DNA of 11,491 nucleotides from Sporosarcina sp. (lineage in GTDB: Bacteria > Bacillota > Bacilli > Bacillales_A > Planococcaceae): assembly GCA_029263945.1 (NCBI GenBank), contig JARIDM010000189.1, forward strand, positions 1 through 11,491, given 5' to 3'. The notes beneath the pieces were generated by a model. The model was not told where the DNA came from and did not search any database. It saw only the letters and a list, made by a program, of their open reading frames with translations. A program made the translations under genes and the position numbers. Each line of letters begins with the position of its first letter. Position 1 is the first letter of the stretch. Below are positions 6,600 through 11,491 of the stretch, one piece after another.

Positions 6600-7622
6600 A
6601 TGAAGAAAATATCAGTTATTGGGGCTGGAAGTTGGGGCACGGCGATTGCTTTTGTTTTAGCTGAAAATGGCCACGACTGTTTATTATGGGCAAGAAGAGA
6701 AATTCAATCTACTGAAATAAATGAGACGCATAAAAACAGTGCCTATTTACCAAATGCATCGCTCCCGACTAATTTAAAAGCTACGTCAAGTCTTCAAGAA
6801 GCAGTAGCACACGGAGATATGCTTGTCATTGCTGTACCGACAAAAGCCATTAGAAGTGTAAGTTCAGAAATAAATGGGATGTTGACGGCGCCTAAACTAT
6901 TTGTGCATGTCTCGAAAGGGATTGAACCTGATTCATTGAAACGGATTTCAGAGATGATTAAAGAAGAAATTGCGTCTATGTATTTGAAAGATGTTGTCGC
7001 ACTCTCTGGTCCTAGTCATGCTGAGGAAGTTGTAGAGCGTCAGCCAACAACAATAACGGCTGCTTCGAGCAATATAGAATTTGCTGAAGAGGTACAAGAT
7101 CTTTTCATGAACAATTACTTAAGGGTCTATACAAATGCTGATCTTATGGGTGTGGAAATTGGTGCCGCGCTTAAAAATGTCATTGCTTTGGGTGCAGGGG
7201 TTTCAGATGGTCTCGGTTATGGAGACAATGCAAAAGCTGCACTCATTACACGTGGACTTGCAGAAATCTCAAGGTTGGGTGTAGCAATGGGTGCAAAACC
7301 GTTGACATTTTCAGGACTTACGGGACTTGGCGATTTAATCGTAACTTGTACGAGTGTACACTCGCGAAATTGGAAAGCAGGGAATATGCTTGGGCAGGGG
7401 CAAAGCCTTGAAGAAGTTACTAAAGGTATGGGAATGATTATAGAAGGCGTTCGAACAACAAAAGCTGCACATCAATTAGCAGCAAAATATGAGGTGTCAA
7501 TGCCTTTAACTGAGGCGTTGTATACAGTTTTATTTGAGGATGCCGAGCCGAAAAAAGCAGTGGACCAATTGATGAATCGAATGAAAAAACAAGAGGTCGA
7601 AGATTTGTTTGGAAATCGTTAA
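6600..7622 (+). CDS. gpsA: Glycerol-3-phosphate dehydrogenase [NAD(P)+]
   Basis: GpsA reduces dihydroxyacetone phosphate to sn-glycerol-3-phosphate, the backbone for phospholipids and for wall teichoic acid. The product has 340 residues. The N-terminal Rossmann fold opens with G8-A-G10-S-W-G13. Conserved substrate and catalytic elements are SKG (105-107), SGPSHAEEV (136-144), K192 in GAALKNVIALGAG, GLGDL (242-246) and SRN (255-257). ATG 6600 was chosen because AAGGGTGA (6587-6594) precedes it at the right spacing and the Rossmann strand begins at residue 4; the ATG at 6582 would add six residues that overlap the ribosome binding site. It follows der in the same apparent operon and is followed 28 bases on by yphE. 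Confidence 0.97.
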   Translation: MKKISVIGAGSWGTAIAFVLAENGHDCLLWARREIQSTEINETHKNSAYLPNASLPTNLKATSSLQEAVAHGDMLVIAVPTKAIRSVSSEINGMLTAPKLFVHVSKGIEPDSLKRISEMIKEEIASMYLKDVVALSGPSHAEEVVERQPTTITAASSNIEFAEEVQDLFMNNYLRVYTNADLMGVEIGAALKNVIALGAGVSDGLGYGDNAKAALITRGLAEISRLGVAMGAKPLTFSGLTGLGDLIVTCTSVHSRNWKAGNMLGQGQSLEEVTKGMGMIIEGVRTTKAAHQLAAKYEVSMPLTEALYTVLFEDAEPKKAVDQLMNRMKKQEVEDLFGNR

Positions 7623-7650
7623 TTTTTAAATAGAGAAAGGTGGATCTTTA

Positions 7651-7854
7651 ATGTCCTCCATGGATAAGATGTGGCTGTCCTTTTATGCAATGGGTTTTAT
7701 GGTAATTTCAATGGGACTCATTTATACAAGTAGGTACAAATTGAAAAATAGATTGTTGAAAATTATTTTTGCGCTCGTCGCTTATTCATTGTTATTATTT
7801 TCTTTTCTTGCGATGATTTATCTTGTCTTTAATGGCCCGACAGGAGGATCCTAA
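7651..7854 (+). CDS. yphE: Small membrane protein, YphE-like (DUF2768)
   Basis: The function is unknown. The product has 67 residues with two membrane helices, at about 8-26 and 37-61, joined by a short basic loop (SRYKLKNRLLK), which suggests that the loop faces the cytoplasm. Size, two-helix layout and position between gpsA and yphF match the DUF2768 family represented by YphE of B. subtilis; this is from gene order and architecture, not an alignment. ATG 7651 has AAAGGTGGA (7636-7644) six bases upstream. Met4 and Met7 are possible alternative starts but are less well spaced. Its TAA overlaps the yphF ATG by one base, and its last codons contain the yphF ribosome binding site, so the two are translationally coupled. 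Confidence 0.85.
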   Translation: MSSMDKMWLSFYAMGFMVISMGLIYTSRYKLKNRLLKIIFALVAYSLLLFSFLAMIYLVFNGPTGGS

Positions 7855-8573
7855 TGCGTTTATTTACTAAAGGAATTCATGCTGTTTTGTTACTTTCGGT
7901 TGTGTTTCTGTTAACAGGGTGTATGTACGCACCAGAAGAGGAAGCGATAGCTGGCTTGCCTCATCCGGAGCATCTCGATTTAGTTCAGCGTGCAGTAGAT
8001 ACATATCAAGCGGATACGGGTGGTTTACTCCCGATTAAAACGAAAGAACTTGAAACCGATCAATATATAAAGTATCCGATTGAATTTTCAATGATTGTCC
8101 CTAAATATACGGAGAAAATCCCTGCAAGTGCTTTTGAAAAAGGGGGACTATTTCAGTATGTCTTAATGGATGTCGAAGAAGAACCGACTGTAAAAGTGGT
8201 CGATCTTCGTATGGCAGAACGGATACGAGAATTAAATCTACGGAAAAGCATTAATAATGGCTCCGTTCCTTTTCATGATGAAATCGGTGCAGGTGTATTT
8301 GAAATCGACTTTAAAACGATGGGCTTTAAATCTCCACTCACTGTTCAAAGTCCTTACTCAAATGTGCAACTTCCAATAGTAGTAGGCGGAGATGGCAACT
8401 TTTACGTCGATTATTCCATAGATTTAAACAAAATTCTGATGGAGGAAAAACCAGACGTAAAACCAGGTGATGACATTCGTTATTTACTTGAAGACATTTC
8501 ACCTGTTTTACCAGCCTATTCACGCCCATATACAGTTGACGAAGACAATGAACTCGTCTTTATGAAGAAGTAA
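7854..8573 (+). CDS. yphF: Predicted lipoprotein YphF
   Basis: This is a conserved lipoprotein of unknown function, 239 residues. The signal peptide has K6, a hydrophobic core at 9-20 and a lipobox LTGC with lipidated C23, so the mature protein should be anchored on the outer face of the membrane. The mature part has no enzyme motif that I recognise. Family-like blocks are GGLLPIKTKE (about 57-66), KYPIEFSMIVPKY, DLRMAERIREL and a late FYVDYSIDL. These resemble B. subtilis YphF as I remember it. ATG 7854 overlaps the yphE stop and is served by AGGAGG (7842-7847). A long hairpin closes the der-gpsA-yphE-yphF run. The gene sits directly before spoIVA, but whether it has any spore role is not shown by the sequence. 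Confidence 0.85.
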   Translation: MRLFTKGIHAVLLLSVVFLLTGCMYAPEEEAIAGLPHPEHLDLVQRAVDTYQADTGGLLPIKTKELETDQYIKYPIEFSMIVPKYTEKIPASAFEKGGLFQYVLMDVEEEPTVKVVDLRMAERIRELNLRKSINNGSVPFHDEIGAGVFEIDFKTMGFKSPLTVQSPYSNVQLPIVVGGDGNFYVDYSIDLNKILMEEKPDVKPGDDIRYLLEDISPVLPAYSRPYTVDEDNELVFMKK

Positions 8574-8590
8574 TCTCTCTAATTTGATAG

Positions 8591-8639
8591 GTAATAGAAA
8601 AACGTTTCGTGCATTCTGCATGAAACGTTTTTCTGTTAC
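8591..8639 (+). terminator. Long near-perfect hairpin terminator after yphF
   Basis: A 23-bp stem (8591-8613 with 8617-8639) has only two G-U wobbles and a three-base TTC loop. The inner stem ACGTTTCGTGCA is flanked by an A tract on the left and a TTTTTCTGTT tract on the right, so the hairpin can terminate transcription in both directions. It lies 17 bases after the yphF stop and 34 bases before spoIVA. Confidence 0.85.
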
Positions 8640-8646
8640 ATAAACT
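8617..8646 (+). promoter_or_regulatory. Possible sigma E promoter of spoIVA
   Basis: CATAAACT (8639-8646) matches six of eight bases of the sigma E -10 consensus CATACAAT. A weak -35 (GCATGAA, from 8618) lies inside the right arm of the yphF terminator. Start would fall near 8653, just ahead of the AGGAGG. In B. subtilis spoIVA is transcribed by mother-cell sigma E, so a sigma E site is expected here. The match is modest. Confidence 0.3.
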
Positions 8647-8673
8647 TATATGCGGAGAAAAGGAGGACGATGG

Positions 8674-10152
8674 ATGAAAGAAGAGCTGTATGAAAATTTG
8701 GCCAGACGAACAGATGGTGATATTTACATCGGTGTGGTTGGCCCAGTACGTGTTGGAAAATCCACGTTCGTGAAGCGGGTCATGGAAGAAGTCGTTATCC
8801 CAAACATGACAGATGAGGCGGACAAAATACGAGCACAGGATGAACTGCCACAAAGTTCACCAGGTCCAGTGATTATGACAGCTGAACCAAAGTTTGTGCC
8901 AGCACAAGGGACGTCTGTATCTGTTGGAGATGGGGAATTACAATTTCATATTCGACTAGCGGATTGTGTAGGGTATGTAATAGACGGTGTGAAGGGCCAT
9001 GAGGACGAAGAGGGTCCTAAGTATGTCCATACACCATGGCACAACGAACCAGTGCCCTTTGAAGAGGCTGCGCGCATTGGCACGGATAAAGTAATTAGAG
9101 ACCATTCAACGATTGGCATACTCGTAACGACGGATGGTACAGTAAATAATATTCCGAGAGACGCAGCAGAAGTTGCGGAAGTGGATATTGTCAACAAACT
9201 GCAAGATATTGGCAAGCCTTTCGTCATCGTTTTAAATTCAAAGATGCCTGCGAATGAAAAAACGATTGCGCTTAAAGAAGAGTTACACGAAAGATACGAG
9301 GTACCCGTAATTGCGATTAGTGCTGACCAATTAAACGCAAGTGAAATCCAACTGATTTTAAAAGAAGCGTTGTACGAATTTCCAATTTCAGAAATTGAAT
9401 TACAAAAACCTGATTGGATGGATGTGCTCGGAAATGAACATGAACTAAATTCCTCAATCGATAAAGTAATTAGCGAGGGGTTTCTTGAGGCATCGAAAAT
9501 TAGAAAAGTACAAGAGCTAGCAGAAAGACTTAAAGATGAAAAGTATGTTCAACATGCAGAAGTTGTGGAAGTGGATGCTGGCCAGGGAAAGGCATCGATA
9601 AAAATTGAAATGGAAGAACAAGCATTTCGAGAAACTTGTGAGGAAATAATGGGCCAGCAAATTGAAACGAAAAAAGATTGGCTCGTATTTGTCCAAGAAG
9701 CATCGAAAGCAAAAAGGTCCTACAATATGTATGCAGAAGCTATTGAAGCAGCGAAAAGTGATGGTTATGGAGTTGCGTTACCAGTCATCTCAGACTTTAA
9801 TCCTACCCCGCCAGAACTTATTAAACAAAATGACTTTTTTGGCGTACGGATGAAAGCAAAGGCACCGTCTCTGCATATCATTCGAGTTGATATGGAAGCG
9901 GAATTTTCACCATTAATTGGCTCTGAGTTCCATAGTTTACATTTATTAAAGGATCTAAAAGAGGCTTATTTACATGATCGGGAGGCATTGTGGGAAACGC
10001 AACTATTTGGAACACCACTCCATGAAGTGATGAAAGAAAGCATTCGTTTCAAAACAGATTCTGTCCCAACAAATGCGCGAAAACGACTCCGAGAAACCAT
10101 TGAACAGATGGTAAATGATGGTAATAAGGGCATGATTACGTTCATCGTATGA
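8674..10152 (+). CDS. spoIVA: Stage IV sporulation protein A, coat morphogenetic ATPase
   Basis: SpoIVA polymerises, with ATP hydrolysis, into the basement layer of the spore coat on the outer forespore membrane (recruited by SpoVM in B. subtilis) and is also required for cortex formation. The product has 492 residues, equal to the B. subtilis protein. The N-terminal domain is a TRAFAC-type P-loop ATPase: Walker A G23-x4-G28-K29-S30-T31 in VVGPVRVGKST, sensor region MTAEPKF (68-74) and Walker B D97 in RLADCVGY. The block PWHNEPVPFEEAARIGT and HSTIGILVTTDGT (144-156) are typical. A central helical region (about 240-400) and a C-terminal domain ending in GNKGMITFIV follow. B. subtilis has two threonines where this protein has T69-A70. 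ATG 8674 follows AGGAGG (8661-8666) by seven bases and gives an N-terminus matching the family; the in-frame ATG at 8650 precedes the ribosome binding site. Confidence 0.97.
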   Translation: MKEELYENLARRTDGDIYIGVVGPVRVGKSTFVKRVMEEVVIPNMTDEADKIRAQDELPQSSPGPVIMTAEPKFVPAQGTSVSVGDGELQFHIRLADCVGYVIDGVKGHEDEEGPKYVHTPWHNEPVPFEEAARIGTDKVIRDHSTIGILVTTDGTVNNIPRDAAEVAEVDIVNKLQDIGKPFVIVLNSKMPANEKTIALKEELHERYEVPVIAISADQLNASEIQLILKEALYEFPISEIELQKPDWMDVLGNEHELNSSIDKVISEGFLEASKIRKVQELAERLKDEKYVQHAEVVEVDAGQGKASIKIEMEEQAFRETCEEIMGQQIETKKDWLVFVQEASKAKRSYNMYAEAIEAAKSDGYGVALPVISDFNPTPPELIKQNDFFGVRMKAKAPSLHIIRVDMEAEFSPLIGSEFHSLHLLKDLKEAYLHDREALWETQLFGTPLHEVMKESIRFKTDSVPTNARKRLRETIEQMVNDGNKGMITFIV

Positions 10153-10181
10153 TTTTTTTCATTGGCTATAAACCTACGTAG

Positions 10182-10211
10182 AAGACTCGTTAAAAACGGG
10201 TCTTTTTCTTC
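10182..10211 (+). terminator. Rho-independent terminator after spoIVA
   Basis: A 10-bp stem (10182-10191 with 10195-10204, one G-U pair) closes an AAA loop and is followed by TTTCTTC. It lies 30 bases after the spoIVA stop. A second small hairpin, CATTTTT/AAAAATG around GGCG (10211-10228), follows at once. Confidence 0.82.
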
Positions 10212-10258
10212 ATTTTTGGCGAAAAATGCATGTTTATAGTGAAACTTTGCTGATATTG

Positions 10259-10287
10259 TTGCATGGTGCTTTTTCTTGTGATACTCT
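10259..10287 (+). promoter_or_regulatory. Sigma A promoter of hbs
   Basis: TTGCAT (10259-10264) and TACTCT (10282-10287) are separated by 17 bases. The -10 carries a full TRTGn extension (TGTGA, 10277-10281). Start would be near 10294, giving a leader of about 40 bases. B. subtilis hbs is known to have more than one promoter; I see no second one that I would support. Confidence 0.55.
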
Positions 10288-10333
10288 TTTTACAGTATTG
10301 CAATGAACAACTCATTGAGAGGAGGTGAATGGT

Positions 10334-10606
10334 ATGAATAAATCAGAATTAATTAACTCAGTAGCTGAGTCAACAGAACTTTCAAAGAAAGATGCAACAT
10401 CTGCTGTCGAAGCTGTTTTCGCAACAATCCAAACAACTCTTGGTGAAGGTGAAAAAGTTCAAGTAATTGGTTTCGGAACTTTTGAAGTTCGTGAGCGTGC
10501 TGCACGTAAAGGACGTAACCCACAAACAGGTAAAGAAATCGATATTGCTGCAAGCAAGGTACCTGCTTTCAAAGCGGGCAAAGCGCTAAAAGACGCAGTT
10601 AAGTAA
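10334..10606 (+). CDS. hbs: DNA-binding protein HU
   Basis: HU is the abundant histone-like protein that bends and compacts DNA; in Bacillales it is essential and also packages DNA in the forespore. The product has 90 residues, close to the 92 of B. subtilis HBsu. The helical dimerisation part spans 1-45. The HU/IHF signature GFGTFEVRERAARKGRNP (46-63) runs into the flexible arm with the DNA-intercalating proline P63, and the C-terminal helix is KAGKALKDAV. ATG 10334 follows the nearly complete anti-Shine-Dalgarno match AGGAGGTGA (10320-10328) by five bases. A GTG at 10325 is in frame but lies inside that site. The strong binding site and the restricted codon set (frequent GAA, AAA, GGT, CGT) fit very high expression. 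The gene has its own promoter and terminator. Confidence 0.98.
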   Translation: MNKSELINSVAESTELSKKDATSAVEAVFATIQTTLGEGEKVQVIGFGTFEVRERAARKGRNPQTGKEIDIAASKVPAFKAGKALKDAVK

Positions 10607-10620
10607 TCGTGAAGTTACAT

Positions 10621-10670
10621 AGGAGTCTGTCTGTAGAATCTGATTTTAGATTCATAGACAGACTCCTTTT
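10621..10670 (+). terminator. Rho-independent terminator after hbs
   Basis: AGGAGTCTGTCT (10621-10632) pairs with AGACAGACTCCT (10656-10667). The stem continues through a G-U pair and a bulged A into AGAATCT/AGATTC around a GATTTT loop. A short T run (to 10670) then ATTTTA follows. At about 19 bp this is one of the stronger hairpins in the window. Confidence 0.9.
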
Positions 10671-10722
10671 ATTTTACGATGTTTAAAATAATGAGCGCAT
10701 GAACTGTACGGAGAAGGCGGAA

Positions 10723-10733
10723 TATGCTACTAT
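10723..10733 (+). promoter_or_regulatory. Extended -10 promoter of folE
   Basis: TATGCTACTAT has a complete TRTGn extension before TACTAT (10728-10733), five of six to consensus. The bases at -35 (TGTACG, 10705-10710) are a poor match. Since the hbs terminator lies just upstream, a separate promoter is expected. Start would be near 10740, about 38 bases before the ATG. Confidence 0.5.
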
Positions 10734-10777
10734 CTGTGAAGAAATAGCTTTTCCGATTGAGGAGGATTAAGTTTAAA

Positions 10778-11347
10778 ATGCATGAAGTAGATTATAAGAA
10801 AATGGAACAAGCAGTGACAATGATCCTTGAAGCGATTGGTGAAGACACGGGTCGAGAAGGTCTCGTTGATACACCCAAACGTGTTGCAAAAATGTATGCA
10901 GAGGTTTTTGAAGGATTAAATAAAGATCCACGCGATTACTTTGAAACAGTTTTTCATGAAGATCATGATGAAGTTGTTCTCGTCAAAGATATCCCCTTTC
11001 ATTCAATGTGCGAGCATCATCTCGTTCCATTTCATGGACATGCACATATTGCCTACATTCCCCGTGACGGCATTGTCGCTGGCTTAAGTAAATTAGCAAG
11101 AGCGGTCGAAACAACTGCAAGAAGACCACAACTCCAAGAACGGATTACATCCACTGTAGCAGATGCGATGATGGACATGCTAAATCCACAAGGTGTTTAC
11201 GTGCTTATTGAGGCAGAGCATATGTGTATGTCGATGCGTGGCATTCGTAAACCAGGCACAAAAACAGTGACAACGGTAGCGCGAGGAATTTATGAGCACG
11301 ATGATATTAAGAGAGCAGAAATTCTGTCGCTCATTAAAATGTCCTAA
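10778..11347 (+). CDS. folE: GTP cyclohydrolase I (FolE/MtrA)
   Basis: FolE converts GTP to 7,8-dihydroneopterin triphosphate and formate, the first step of tetrahydrofolate synthesis. The product has 189 residues, close to the B. subtilis MtrA. Zinc ligands are C78 and H81 in SMCEHHLVPFHG (77-88) and C150 in EAEHMCMSMRG (145-155). Other signatures are EGLVDTPKRVAKMY (27-40), IPRDGIVAGLSKLARAVE (94-111) and RPQLQERIT (116-124). ATG 10778 is taken as start. Its ribosome binding site GAGGAGGA (10759-10766) is rather far, 11 bases upstream, but the only other in-frame start, TTG 10757, overlaps this site. In B. subtilis the gene forms the mtrAB operon with mtrB; here mtrB follows after 106 bases with a promoter between them. 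Confidence 0.97.
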   Translation: MHEVDYKKMEQAVTMILEAIGEDTGREGLVDTPKRVAKMYAEVFEGLNKDPRDYFETVFHEDHDEVVLVKDIPFHSMCEHHLVPFHGHAHIAYIPRDGIVAGLSKLARAVETTARRPQLQERITSTVADAMMDMLNPQGVYVLIEAEHMCMSMRGIRKPGTKTVTTVARGIYEHDDIKRAEILSLIKMS

Positions 11348-11394
11348 AGCGATACGCTGAAATTTAAGGCAATTGAAATCTCTTGTGATTTTAC

Positions 11395-11421
11395 TTGCAT
11401 ATCCTTTTTCTATGATATGAT
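11395..11421 (+). promoter_or_regulatory. Probable promoter of mtrB
   Basis: TATGATATGAT contains a full TRTGn extension followed by TATGAT (11416-11421), five of six to consensus. TTGCAT (11395-11400) lies upstream at a short 15-base spacing; read with TGATAA (11418-11423) as -10 the spacing would be 17. Start would be near 11428, and TAGGAG (11438-11443) precedes the ATG at 11454 by ten bases. Confidence 0.5.
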
Positions 11422-11453
11422 AAAAGACACATACGGATAGGAGATAATTAATA

Positions 11454-11491
11454 ATGACTCAGCCTGACTATATCGTTATAAAAGCAAAAGA
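11454..11491 (+). CDS. mtrB: Trp RNA-binding attenuation protein TRAP, N-terminal fragment
   Basis: Only 12 codons and two bases are in the window (MTQPDYIVIKAK); the gene continues past the right edge. TRAP is an 11-mer ring that, when loaded with tryptophan, binds G/UAG repeats in trp leader RNAs and causes attenuation. The residues DYIVIKA match the DFVVIKA start of the first beta strand of known TRAPs, and the position right after folE/mtrA is the classic one for mtrB. TAGGAG (11438-11443) serves as ribosome binding site. The call rests on a short stretch plus gene order. Confidence 0.75.
   Translation, partial: MTQPDYIVIKAK

Noticed and set aside
9662..9853. Plus-strand 63-codon frame inside spoIVA
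   Set aside because: It is out of frame within a full-length conserved gene; its lysine-rich translation is a frame shadow.
10211..10228. CATTTTT-GGCG-AAAAATG hairpin after the spoIVA terminator
   Set aside because: A 7-bp AT-rich stem with no T tail; at most an accessory to the terminator.
10153..10333. Search for a riboswitch, T-box or small RNA gene in the larger gaps (1640-1860, 5063-5259, 10153-10333, 10607-10777)
   Set aside because: No conserved aptamer or T-box motif is visible; promoters, terminators and short open stretches account for what can be seen.
10740..10777. TRAP-type G/UAG repeats in the folE leader
   Set aside because: Only GAGGAG of the ribosome binding site is present, with no spaced triplet series.

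Overview
The window is 11.5 kb of AT-rich Gram-positive DNA from an endospore-forming member of the Bacillales. The proteins diverge clearly from those of Bacillus subtilis, and a Sporosarcina/Lysinibacillus-type Planococcaceae is my best guess; this is inference from gene content and protein character, with no search run. All genes lie on the + strand. Gene order follows the B. subtilis sleB-ypeB-ypfA-cmk-plsC-rpsA-der-gpsA-yphE-yphF-spoIVA-hbs-mtrA-mtrB chromosomal segment, so this is conserved chromosome. I see no insertion sequence, phage gene, CRISPR array, tRNA or rRNA.

Layout. Bases 1-1639 hold the end of sleB and all of ypeB, the spore cortex-lytic enzyme and its partner. A 221-base gap with a coding-like remnant follows. 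ypfA (PilZ, c-di-GMP receptor) ends in a clear terminator. Then come cmk and plsC, which overlap by 4 bases, and rpsA (four S1 domains), which has its own promoter and a strong terminator. der, gpsA, yphE and yphF form a compact run ending in a very long hairpin. spoIVA (spore coat morphogenetic ATPase), hbs (HU) and folE/mtrA (GTP cyclohydrolase I) each appear to have their own promoter, and spoIVA and hbs have their own terminators. The first 12 codons of mtrB (TRAP) close the window behind a separate promoter.

How the genes fit together. Two spore modules (SleB-YpeB for germination, SpoIVA for coat assembly) flank housekeeping genes for nucleotide supply (Cmk), phospholipid synthesis (GpsA makes glycerol-3-phosphate, PlsC acylates it), ribosome function (S1-like protein, Der), nucleoid structure (HU), folate synthesis (FolE) and tryptophan regulation (TRAP). 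YphE and YphF, a small membrane protein and a lipoprotein, are conserved but uncharacterised.

I found no convincing new biological system. The points most worth a second look are small: a mini-ORF with a good ribosome binding site just before a ypeB start that has none; a coding-like remnant after ypeB; promoters emerging directly from upstream terminators; an alanine at one of two sensor-threonine positions in SpoIVA; and an mtrB that appears to be transcribed separately from folE.
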